Notes under the pieces: model-generated
Databases searched by the model: none
The model's input: only the letters and a program-made list of their open reading frames with translations
Told to the model about the DNA's origin: nothing
In this document: one piece after another, positions 53,565 to 60,021 of the stretch
Position numbering within the stretch: position 1 is the first letter of the stretch
How the letters are laid out: the number at the start of each line of letters is the position of its first letter
Translations under genes and position numbers: made by a program
IMG/VR virus record: IMGVR_UViG_3300013132_000034
Location: 33,368-97,367 of that record
Length of the DNA: 64,000 nt
Strand: one strand, 5' to 3'
Source of the DNA: a virus

Positions 53565-54060
53565 TTAAGTTTGTAAAAATATCATTACTACCATCATCAG
53601 TTTCGTCAGTGGGTTTAATGTATATTTTTGCACCATCCGGACAAGAATGTAAGAGGTCTGAGTAAACTTTTTCCTTATAATCGTTAATAGCATCATGGTG
53701 TTTTTTTTCCTTTTTAATTCTATTTATAAATGCGTGAAATGCAATAGTTGTAAAGTATGAGAATGGGCTAAACCCGCTATTAATTTTAAATTTTTTATTT
53801 TTTAATGCGGAAAACATTTTTACAATAGCATCACCAACCATATCATCTTTATAGGTATAATTAATAAAATTAGGCGCATAACTTAAACCATGTGCTATTT
53901 TTGTTATTGACTCTCCTAATTTTTGTGAAATTGTACCTGCTTTATAGTAGATAACAATCTCATCCTCAAACTCTTTCGGATTGACGTAGAAAGGCTTTTC
54001 TTTTTTAACTTTCTTTTTCGGTGAAATCTCTGGCTGTGTAGTTGATTTTTTCTTTTTCAT
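53557..54060 (-). CDS. 55: late-transcription sigma factor gp55-like
   Basis: The 167-residue protein has a Lys-rich start, then a sigma region 2-like core: YKDDMVGDAIVKMFSALKNKKFKINSGFSPFSYFTTIAFHAFINRIKKEKKH. The SPFSYFTTIAFHAF part is very typical of gp55 and other sigma-70-type region 2.3-2.4 segments that melt the -10 box. T4 gp55 is 185 residues and recognises TATAAATA. The many NNTAAATA boxes here are its likely targets. It lies in the uvsY-uvsW-55-47-46 operon, overlapping uvsW by 56 nt. Confidence 0.88.
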   Translation of the reverse strand: MKKKKSTTQPEISPKKKVKKEKPFYVNPKEFEDEIVIYYKAGTISQKLGESITKIAHGLSYAPNFINYTYKDDMVGDAIVKMFSALKNKKFKINSGFSPFSYFTTIAFHAFINRIKKEKKHHDAINDYKEKVYSDLLHSCPDGAKIYIKPTDETDDGSNDIFTNLNG

Positions 54061-55471
54061 AAATTTGTTTTCTTTTGTTTGTATGTTGTGTACCGTAGTA
54101 GAGCTGATCTGATATGTCGAATATTATAAGCTTGTCCTTGTTGATATGCAAGCGTAAACCTCTGCCTATAGACTGCACAGTTTTAATTTTTGCTTTTCCA
54201 CCGCCCGCAAAAATAATATAATGAAGGTTTTTGACATTAATACCTGTAGAAAATATTTTAGAAATAGCTATTACTACAACATTATTGTCTTTTTCTATAA
54301 TAGTTTTTATTTTTTCTCTTTCCTCAATTTCAACTTCACCTCGAATAAAAAATACTTTTTTATCTAAACAATTTTTCGAAAGAACATCATACAAAATTTC
54401 ACCATGTTTAATAAAATCGATTAATATTAATGAGTTGTTGTCGAGTTTGCTAATTAATTTAGAAATTAATGAATTTCTAAATTTATTCTCTATAATAAAG
54501 TCGAGTTCTTTTTTGTAAAAATCGGTTGGGTTAAAATTATTTGTACCTCGCCGCGGTACATTATTATAAAAAAGATTTAACATTTGCACTTTAACATTAC
54601 TAACGTAACTTTCAGCTCTCAATTCAAAACTATTTTTTTCGTAAATAATAGGCCCAATTTTACCTATAATATTCCATTGATCTTCTTTATCCTCAGGCAA
54701 TGTACCGGTAAAGCCAAACTTATTATTTGTTTTAATTAAGGTTATAATTTTATTAACCTCGTTACCTTTTCTAATTTTATGAACTTCATCTACGACAAGC
54801 ATGTCGATGTTTTCCGCCCAGGTTAAATTTGAATTTTTACTTTGTAGAATACCTAAATTAGAAATAATAACGTTAGTAGTTAAATTTAGTTTATCATCTC
54901 CAGTCCATTTAGAATGCGTAAAGGGTACTCTGTACGTATGAAAATCGTTAAAGGTTTGCTCAGCTAATCCCCTATCAGGTACAATAACTAAGCATTTAAA
55001 TTTTTCACCATACATTTTATATACAGAAGAAAGAAGTGATGCCATTACTAAAGTTTTGCCACCTGCAGTTGCTAAAACAACAGTGCCACGCCCTATGTCA
55101 AGACAAGCTTTAACAATATCTTCTTGATAGTCCCTAAGCTCTAGGCTTAAAGGAAATAAATTATTTGAAAAATTTGAATTTGTTTTCCATGTAAATTTAG
55201 AAGGAATAATAAGTTTTTTAATTTCATCAGAAATTTGTAATTGAGTAGGATATTGTTTTTCAAAAATATACTTTTGTATTTCGATGGTAAGGCAGGGATC
55301 AAATCTACCAGTTGGTGTTATTGCATAAGTTCGTGATGGTATATAGCGAGAATATCTTCTTAAAAAAACTGCTGCTTTGTTTTTAACAGAAAAATTTTCT
55401 CTTATTTCATCAAAATAATCACCAGAGAGAATTGCCTTGTTCTTTTTTTTATCAAGCTCAACACTTATCAT
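54005..55471 (-). CDS. uvsW: DNA/RNA helicase UvsW-like
   Basis: The 488-residue superfamily 2 helicase has a Q-motif-like ELRDYQEDIV, Walker A ATAGGKT (134-140), DEVH (228-231), GFTGTLPE (253-260) and motif VI QSIGRGLR near 430. T4 UvsW (503 residues) unwinds R-loops and branched DNA, switching replication from origins to recombination. Its start overlaps the uvsY stop as ATGA and its last 56 nt overlap gp55. Confidence 0.92.
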   Translation of the reverse strand: MISVELDKKKNKAILSGDYFDEIRENFSVKNKAAVFLRRYSRYIPSRTYAITPTGRFDPCLTIEIQKYIFEKQYPTQLQISDEIKKLIIPSKFTWKTNSNFSNNLFPLSLELRDYQEDIVKACLDIGRGTVVLATAGGKTLVMASLLSSVYKMYGEKFKCLVIVPDRGLAEQTFNDFHTYRVPFTHSKWTGDDKLNLTTNVIISNLGILQSKNSNLTWAENIDMLVVDEVHKIRKGNEVNKIITLIKTNNKFGFTGTLPEDKEDQWNIIGKIGPIIYEKNSFELRAESYVSNVKVQMLNLFYNNVPRRGTNNFNPTDFYKKELDFIIENKFRNSLISKLISKLDNNSLILIDFIKHGEILYDVLSKNCLDKKVFFIRGEVEIEEREKIKTIIEKDNNVVVIAISKIFSTGINVKNLHYIIFAGGGKAKIKTVQSIGRGLRLHINKDKLIIFDISDQLYYGTQHTNKRKQIYEKEKINYTARDFTEKES

Positions 55472-55866
55472 GTAGTTTCTAGTTTTTGTATTTCAATAAT
55501 ATTTTTAATATCGTACGTCATAGAAGATATAGTCTTTTCTGTTTTTTCTAATAACGTTATTAAAAGTTCTAATTGTTCTATTTCTTCTTTTAATTTCTTA
55601 ACACTGCTTACTTCATTTGCAGTCTCTGTTAAAGTATTGGGCGCAAGTCTAACCTGACTTTTTTCTTTTATTTGCTCAATAATTGCTTTTCTGTGACTTT
55701 CAAGTTCTTTTTGTTTTTCCGCTAGCAATATTTTGGTGCGTATTAAAAGACCAACATACTTATGTTTGATTGCTGGTAGTTTAAATTGTACTTCTTTTAA
55801 ATTAAGCTCATCAACTGTTACGTCTTTATCTATTTCTTCGAGTATTTTCGGAATATTAAGTTCCAT
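55468..55866 (-). CDS. uvsY: recombination mediator UvsY-like
   Basis: I start at the ATG of MELNIPKILEEIDKD, because a longer reading would enter the divergent late gene and its promoter. The 132-residue, helical, charged protein agrees in length and layout with T4 UvsY (137): an N-terminal ILEEIDKDVTVDELNL segment, then long helices including LLIRTKILLAEKQKELESHRKAIIEQ and a C-terminal IKNIIEIQKLETT. UvsY helps UvsX displace gp32. Its position at the head of uvsW agrees with T4. Confidence 0.8.
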   Translation of the reverse strand: MELNIPKILEEIDKDVTVDELNLKEVQFKLPAIKHKYVGLLIRTKILLAEKQKELESHRKAIIEQIKEKSQVRLAPNTLTETANEVSSVKKLKEEIEQLELLITLLEKTEKTISSMTYDIKNIIEIQKLETT

Positions 55867-55886
55867 ATTTAAATTATATAATAAGT

Positions 55887-55894
55887 TATAAATA
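55887..55894 (+). promoter_or_regulatory. late promoter box TATAAATA
   Basis: Plus strand, exact consensus, 6 nt before a GTG start at 55901. It heads the 55.9-57.2 kb cassette. Confidence 0.65.
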
Positions 55895-55900
55895 TTTAAA

Positions 55901-56155
55901 GTGAATAATTTTAATGAGCTTGTAAAACGAATACTAGAAAGCACAGGCGCATTGCCCGGAGTTACTGGTAATTTAGCGGGAAGCGGCGGGTCGCTTGGCA
56001 GTTTTCAGACATCCGGTTGGGTGTCAAATCCAGCGGGGACCCCAGGTACTGATGAATTTGCAAAAAATGATTTTAGAAAGCCTGTTGCTCTGGGTGCAAA
56101 AAAGGGCAAAAAAATCAAAATTCAAAGAAGACCATTGATACGTGGTGGTTTATAA
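55901..56155 (+). CDS. small late protein with capsid-targeting-like N-terminus, 84 residues
   Basis: It starts at GTG 6 nt after TATAAATA. MNNFNELVKRILESTGALPG contains ILE(13)-S, a gp21-type site. The rest is Gly/Ser-rich and then strongly basic (ALGAKKGKKIKIQRRPLIRGGL), so the mature form could bind packaged DNA. Its stop overlaps the next ATG by one base (TAATG). No family is recognised. Confidence 0.6.
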   Translation: MNNFNELVKRILESTGALPGVTGNLAGSGGSLGSFQTSGWVSNPAGTPGTDEFAKNDFRKPVALGAKKGKKIKIQRRPLIRGGL

Positions 56156-56583
56156 TGGATTTAGGTCATTGGGTTTTAGCAGAAAATGTACAAATAGATG
56201 AAGCTGCTTTTGGATTTATTTATGAAATAACTAATACAGTCACAAGCAAAAAATATATAGGTAAAAAGCAATGTATTTCAAAAATAAAAAGAAACCCGCT
56301 TAAGGGTAAAGTAAATAAAAGAATTTTTAAAAAAGAATCTGACTGGAAGTCTTATACAAGCTCGTCAAATGAATTAAATGAAGATATTAAAAAGTACGGG
56401 AAAGATAAATTTATTTTTAAAATTCTAAAGGTATGTAATAGCAAGTGGGAGTTGGCATATTTTGAAATAAAAGAACAAATAGACAGAAACGTATTACTGA
56501 GAGATGACTATTACAATGGTATCATAAATGTAAGAATAGGTACTCCTCCGAATAATTTTAAAGAATCTATTGAAACAAGATAA
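56155..56583 (+). CDS. GIY-YIG endonuclease domain protein
   Basis: The 142-residue protein has FGFIYEITN (19-27) and KKYIGKK (32-38), the GIY and YIG motifs. These are followed by ESDWKSYTSSSNELNEDIKKYGKDKFIFKILKVC and ELAYFEIKEQIDRNVLLRDDYYNGIINVRIG, the pattern of a stand-alone GIY-YIG nuclease conserved in T4-like phages. It cuts DNA at an unknown target. There is no separate DNA-binding domain. Its first 18 residues (MDLGHWVLAENVQIDEAA) add an IDE(16)-A site before the nuclease core, as in the other cassette proteins. Confidence 0.85.
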   Translation: MDLGHWVLAENVQIDEAAFGFIYEITNTVTSKKYIGKKQCISKIKRNPLKGKVNKRIFKKESDWKSYTSSSNELNEDIKKYGKDKFIFKILKVCNSKWELAYFEIKEQIDRNVLLRDDYYNGIINVRIGTPPNNFKESIETR

Positions 56584-56603
56584 TAATCATCTATACTAAA
56601 TTG

Positions 56604-57170
56604 ATGTCACGGGTTTTACATTTACCTCAATATAATCTTCAAATTATAAGCTTTGATAAAGTTTATAGTGAAAAATTTATAAAAAATTTCTTTAATAATT
56701 GTGAAGAATATAAAATAAAAGAAATCACATTAAAAAATAAAGACGTTAAAAAATTAATGTATCACAATACTATATATGCAATTTGTGAAGAAATTATTCA
56801 AACAAAAGTTAAGGAAAAGTCTATAATTTTCTTTAGTACAAGTACTTTGACAAAGACTGATCTCAACAATTATATAAATGAAGAAGAGCTGTTAATTTTT
56901 TTTGAATTATTGTTGAGAAAACTGTCTAAAATACTACCGGTCAAAGTCTTTATTACTAGTAATACATTTAGTTATTTTACTCATATTTGGAAAAAATATG
57001 ATTCTAAGGGTATTGAGCTTTTAAACAATATTAGAGCTTTTACTGAGAAAATTGATTATAGTAAATTTACATTTAAAAGAATAAGACTTTTTTCAAATAG
57101 ATATGGTTTGACTTTTCTTTCAAGCGTGTATTTTAACACGTTAAAGTCAAAACAACTGCTTCTAAAGTAA
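56604..57170 (+). CDS. hypothetical late-cassette protein, 188 residues
   Basis: I start at the ATG of MSRVLHLPQYNLQIISFDKVY. The protein is Lys/Ile/Phe-rich with an alpha-beta layout (SIIFFSTSTLTKTDLNNYINEEELLIFFELLLRKLSKILPVKVFITSNTFSYF). No family is recognised and there is no capsid-targeting-like start. It follows the nuclease by 20 nt and precedes another late promoter. Confidence 0.6.
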   Translation: MSRVLHLPQYNLQIISFDKVYSEKFIKNFFNNCEEYKIKEITLKNKDVKKLMYHNTIYAICEEIIQTKVKEKSIIFFSTSTLTKTDLNNYINEEELLIFFELLLRKLSKILPVKVFITSNTFSYFTHIWKKYDSKGIELLNNIRAFTEKIDYSKFTFKRIRLFSNRYGLTFLSSVYFNTLKSKQLLLK

Positions 57171-57176
57171 TAAATA
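57169..57176 (+). promoter_or_regulatory. late promoter box AATAAATA
   Basis: Plus strand, 5 nt before the GTG at 57182, overlapping the stop of the preceding gene. Confidence 0.6.
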
Positions 57177-57181
57177 TATAT

Positions 57182-57661
57182 GTGAGCAAGTATTTGTCTA
57201 AATTGTTGTCTGTTTATGAATCTCTAGATTCAAAGCATTTACCATCCGAAAAACAAGAGGAATGCGAAACTTGTGATAAACAAAGGGATGTTTCAGATGA
57301 ATTTGATGTTGCACATACATATACACATCCTTCAACAAACAAAAAAGTTTTTTGTATGATGCGTAAGCATCCTATGGGTTATAATATCATAGATATAGAT
57401 GAGGATGGTAAGCCTGTTGTAGATATATTTGGCCCGTTAAAAGATAATAATGCTGATGAAGAAGCAGAAAGTTTTGCAATGAAAGGTTTTTTAGGCGCAC
57501 CAATTAATCCAACTGAAATTGCATTAGTTAAAACACTAGCAGGTGATACAGCAAAAGGTGGTTTGTTTAGCAATCCGCAAAAAGATATGGAAAAAGCTTA
57601 CGGTACATTAGTAAGTAAGCTAGCTAATAAAATAAAAACGGTAGCAAATACAATAAAATGA
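57182..57661 (+). CDS. late protein with capsid-targeting-like N-terminus, 159 residues
   Basis: The GTG start is fixed by the box 5 nt upstream. MSKYLSKLLSVYESLDSKH has VYE(13)-S. Next comes QEECETCDKQ, a Cys-x-x-Cys motif. The middle is alpha-beta (HTYTHPSTNKKVFCMMRKHPMGYNIIDIDEDG) and the end is a basic helix (LVSKLANKIKTVANTIK). No enzyme motif is recognised. The stop overlaps the next ATG as ATGA. Head packaging is inferred. Confidence 0.6.
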   Translation: MSKYLSKLLSVYESLDSKHLPSEKQEECETCDKQRDVSDEFDVAHTYTHPSTNKKVFCMMRKHPMGYNIIDIDEDGKPVVDIFGPLKDNNADEEAESFAMKGFLGAPINPTEIALVKTLAGDTAKGGLFSNPQKDMEKAYGTLVSKLANKIKTVANTIK

Positions 57662-57990
57662 AATTTATAAACTTAATTGAAAAATATTATACATTACTTG
57701 AACAAGAACCTGCTTCTGCTCTTCCACCACAGCAGCCTCAACAACAACAGGATGCAGCGATGCCCCCAGTAGAACAACCAGCCGCACAGCCTGCGGCACC
57801 ATTATCAACTGAAGGTGAAGCAATGTTAGTGAGATTACTTAAAAAAGCTCTAGTGATAAAGCCAGATACAACTGATACAGATTCAATTTTAGAACTTCCT
57901 GATGTAAATCCCGATAATGCTAAAAATGTTTTGCAGCAAATTATTACTTTAATAAGAAAATACGACCCAGACGTAGATTTAAACAAATGA
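57658..57990 (+). CDS. late protein with capsid-targeting-like N-terminus and Gln/Pro linker, 110 residues
   Basis: MKFINLIEKYYTLLEQEPASA has LLE(15)-Q; a Gln after the Glu is less typical. Residues about 20-50 are Pro/Gln/Ala-rich (PPQQPQQQQDAAMPPVEQPAAQPAAP). The C-terminal 60 residues form a small helical domain (EAMLVRLLKKALVIK and NAKNVLQQIITLIRKYDPDV). It is joined to both neighbours by ATGA overlaps, so the three genes are co-translated. Function is unknown. Confidence 0.6.
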   Translation: MKFINLIEKYYTLLEQEPASALPPQQPQQQQDAAMPPVEQPAAQPAAPLSTEGEAMLVRLLKKALVIKPDTTDTDSILELPDVNPDNAKNVLQQIITLIRKYDPDVDLNK

Positions 57991-58769
57991 AATTTGATTT
58001 TGTTATTGAGAGTATTCTCAAAAAACATATAATTTTTGAAGCTGCTGGCAAAACAATTGTAATATTTCCGGGCGGGTTTCATCCCTTTCACCTAGGTCAT
58101 AAAAGTATTTTTGATAATATACAAAAAACTTTTCCCGGTTCAGATTCATACATAGCAATAACTGATTACACTGAAGAGAGACCTTTTACTGCAGAAGAAA
58201 AAAAACTAATTATTTCATCAACAGGAATAGATCCCTCAAAGATAATTCAAGTAAAATCACCTTTTAGACCTGAAGAGATTTTAAAAAAATATAACCCAGA
58301 TACAGATAATGTAATTTTTGTGATAGGAGAGAAAGAAAAATATGACCCTTCGAGAAAATCATTATTTATAAGAACTAAAAAAGATGGTTCGCCTTCTTAT
58401 TTTCAAGATTACGACCCTGGCAAGCCATTAGATTCATTTGATAAGCATGGCTACATATATTTGTTTCCAACAATAAAATTTGGAAAAGATGTGTTTGGTT
58501 CAAATATTCAAAGTGCATCAGAATTAAGAAAAAAATATAATTCTTTAAATGATAATCAAAAAATAAATTTAATTAAAAAATTGTATGTTAAAAACGTGGA
58601 TAAAATTAAAAAAATATTCGATTTACATCTTGGCAATGAAGAATCAGATGAAAGTCCGGAAATTGCTAAAGAATTAATGAAAGATACAGATAAAGCATTT
58701 AATGATGTTTATTTAAACCCACCGTACAAAGTTGATAGCCAGTTAACTGTTGGTAGAATGAAGTATTAA
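57987..58769 (+). CDS. HxGH nucleotidyltransferase with capsid-targeting-like N-terminus
   Basis: The 260-residue protein has a cytidylyltransferase-like core. TIVIFPGGFHPFHLGHKSI carries HLGH (35-38), ITDYTEERPFTAEEKKLII follows, and SASELRKKYNS near residue 175 replaces the usual ISSTxxR. The family forms nucleotide-activated products such as NAD, FAD, CDP-glycerol or pantetheine intermediates. The first 18 residues (MKFDFVIESILKKHIIFE) precede the strand that normally opens the fold and end in IFE(18)-A. It may therefore be packaged and injected. Its substrate is unknown. Confidence 0.75.
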   Translation: MKFDFVIESILKKHIIFEAAGKTIVIFPGGFHPFHLGHKSIFDNIQKTFPGSDSYIAITDYTEERPFTAEEKKLIISSTGIDPSKIIQVKSPFRPEEILKKYNPDTDNVIFVIGEKEKYDPSRKSLFIRTKKDGSPSYFQDYDPGKPLDSFDKHGYIYLFPTIKFGKDVFGSNIQSASELRKKYNSLNDNQKINLIKKLYVKNVDKIKKIFDLHLGNEESDESPEIAKELMKDTDKAFNDVYLNPPYKVDSQLTVGRMKY

Positions 58770-59314
58770 GATTTTTTTTCTATTAGTTGAACAACTTCAA
58801 ATAATATTTTTTCGAGATTTTCCTTGCTTTCTTTTGACAAAATACTTGAAATTTTTGAAAGTAAATCACTAGAACCTGAATCAAATGCTAGTGCTATTTG
58901 TTGTTCTTCGTTTTGCTCTTGATGTGGCTCTGACACATTTTCATGATCCAAATAATGTTTTATTGAATCTAAATAATCTGCTGCTTTTGTAATTTTAGCC
59001 CTAACCCATGCATCAAGATTGTTTATTTTATCTAATTTATTATATAGACTAACAGCATGGCTTATTGTATTGTAAAGCTCATTTTTAGACATTTGAATTT
59101 CATCTTTATCTATACTACCACTTTGATCAATACTGCAGCCACAATCTTCACATGATTCATCTTTATTTTTCTTGACTAAAGGTGGCTTAATAACTGTTTG
59201 TATAACGGGTGAAAGACCTTGTTGGTTATCTGCTTGGGGTCCCAAATCAACAGTACCTTCGTTTAATACTTTTAAATAAGCATTATTTAAATTAAAAAGA
59301 TCATCTCGGTACAT
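58766..59314 (-). CDS. late protein with capsid-targeting-like N-terminus, 182 residues
   Basis: This minus-strand gene has its own TATAAATA box 5 nt before the ATG. MYRDDLFNLNNAYLKVLNEGTVDLG has LNE(19)-G, a gp21-type site. A Cys-rich motif CEDCGCS follows at about residues 54-60. Then comes a helical domain with NLDAWVRAKITKAADYLDSIKHYLDHE, a layout I associate with uncharacterised proteins of marine myophages. The end is helical and charged. The stop overlaps the convergent nucleotidyltransferase by 4 nt. Confidence 0.6.
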   Translation of the reverse strand: MYRDDLFNLNNAYLKVLNEGTVDLGPQADNQQGLSPVIQTVIKPPLVKKNKDESCEDCGCSIDQSGSIDKDEIQMSKNELYNTISHAVSLYNKLDKINNLDAWVRAKITKAADYLDSIKHYLDHENVSEPHQEQNEEQQIALAFDSGSSDLLSKISSILSKESKENLEKILFEVVQLIEKKS

Positions 59315-59321
59315 ATAAATA
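59314..59321 (+). promoter_or_regulatory. late promoter box TATAAATA (palindromic half)
   Basis: Plus strand, 11 nt before the ATG at 59333. Together with the minus box it forms the perfect palindrome TATAAATATTTATA at 59314-59327. Confidence 0.65.
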
Positions 59322-59327
59322 TTTATA
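59320..59327 (-). promoter_or_regulatory. late promoter box TATAAATA (palindromic half)
   Basis: Minus strand, 5 nt before the ATG at 59314. It overlaps the plus-strand box by two bases. Confidence 0.65.
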
Positions 59328-59332
59328 GAACA

Positions 59333-59629
59333 ATGAAAAGTTTTTCGATGTTTTTTGCCGAATCGCTTAATAATGATATAGCAAATCTTGAGGAAAAAAA
59401 AGGTGCCAGGTGTACAAAGGTAACTGGTCAGCAGTCATCGTCAAGATCGGATAAAAAATATATGAGATGTGCCAGAGTTAATGGTAAGCTTAAGAGGGTG
59501 CACTATGGCGATCCAAAGAGAAGAATAAAGAAATCTAACCCAAAACGTCGTAAGTCATTTAGAGCCAGACATAAATGTTCTTCTGCTAAACCGGGAACAG
59601 CTAAGTATTTTAGTTGTAAAAATTGGTAA
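59333..59629 (+). CDS. small basic late protein with capsid-targeting-like N-terminus, 98 residues
   Basis: MKSFSMFFAESLNN has FAE(10)-S. The mature part would be strongly basic: KLKRVHYGDPKRRIKKSNPKRRKSFRARHKCSSAKPGTAKYFSCKNW, with four Cys that could bind zinc. This KSNPKRRKSFRARH type is familiar from uncharacterised small proteins of aquatic T4-like phages. It probably binds nucleic acid in the head or in the host. Function is not known. Confidence 0.65.
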   Translation: MKSFSMFFAESLNNDIANLEEKKGARCTKVTGQQSSSRSDKKYMRCARVNGKLKRVHYGDPKRRIKKSNPKRRKSFRARHKCSSAKPGTAKYFSCKNW

Positions 59630-59630
59630 T

Positions 59631-59774
59631 ATGAGCAAATTTGATAAACTTGTTAAGGAAATATTAGAAAAAAAGAAAGCGCCCCGGGGGGTTTGCTGGA
59701 AGGGTTATACCATGGTAGGAATGAAGAGTAAAGGCGGCAAGCAAGTACCTAATTGCGTTCCAACAAAAAAGTAG
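59631..59774 (+). CDS. very small basic protein with capsid-targeting-like N-terminus, 47 residues
   Basis: The ATG follows the preceding stop by one base. MSKFDKLVKEILEKKKAPRG has ILE(13)-K, and the rest is GVCWKGYTMVGMKSKGGKQVPNCVPTKK. The two cysteines around a CWKGY...VPNCV motif suggest a small disulfide or metal-bound knot, and the protein is basic. The start resembles that of the 84-residue protein at 55901. It is the smallest member of the cassette. Confidence 0.6.
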   Translation: MSKFDKLVKEILEKKKAPRGVCWKGYTMVGMKSKGGKQVPNCVPTKK

Positions 59775-59803
59775 TTTTATAAACTTTTCACTTAAGTAAT
59801 TAG

Positions 59804-60013
59804 GTGAAATTTTACCGAAAGCAGCAGCTTAGAGATGATGTGGTTTATATTAAGATAAGCTCTGATTTTATATTAGATTTATATGAAAAATCTAAGAAAA
59901 TGAGCGGTATAGACAGAAAAATAATGTTAGATCAGATAAAGTTATTCTCAGAACACATGGATGAATATATCGAAAAACCTGTAAAGCAATCTATTAATAC
60001 TAAAAAATCATAA
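59804..60013 (+). CDS. hypothetical small protein, 69 residues
   Basis: It starts at GTG (MKFYRKQQLRDDVVYIKISSDFILDLYEKSKKMSG). It is charged and helical, with a basic end. The GTG is the best start I see, as no ATG lies nearby. Its stop overlaps the CATAAATA box of the next gene. No late box of its own is visible, so it may be read from the 59.3-kb promoter. Confidence 0.5.
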   Translation: MKFYRKQQLRDDVVYIKISSDFILDLYEKSKKMSGIDRKIMLDQIKLFSEHMDEYIEKPVKQSINTKKS

Positions 60014-60016
60014 ATA
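60009..60016 (+). promoter_or_regulatory. late promoter box CATAAATA
   Basis: Plus strand, 5 nt before the GTG at 60022, which it supports over the TTG one codon upstream. Confidence 0.6.
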
Positions 60017-60021
60017 ATTTG

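Noticed and set aside
59682-59694. GC-rich CGCCCCGGGGGG palindrome as a terminator
   Set aside because: There is no loop or T-run, and it lies inside the 47-residue coding sequence.
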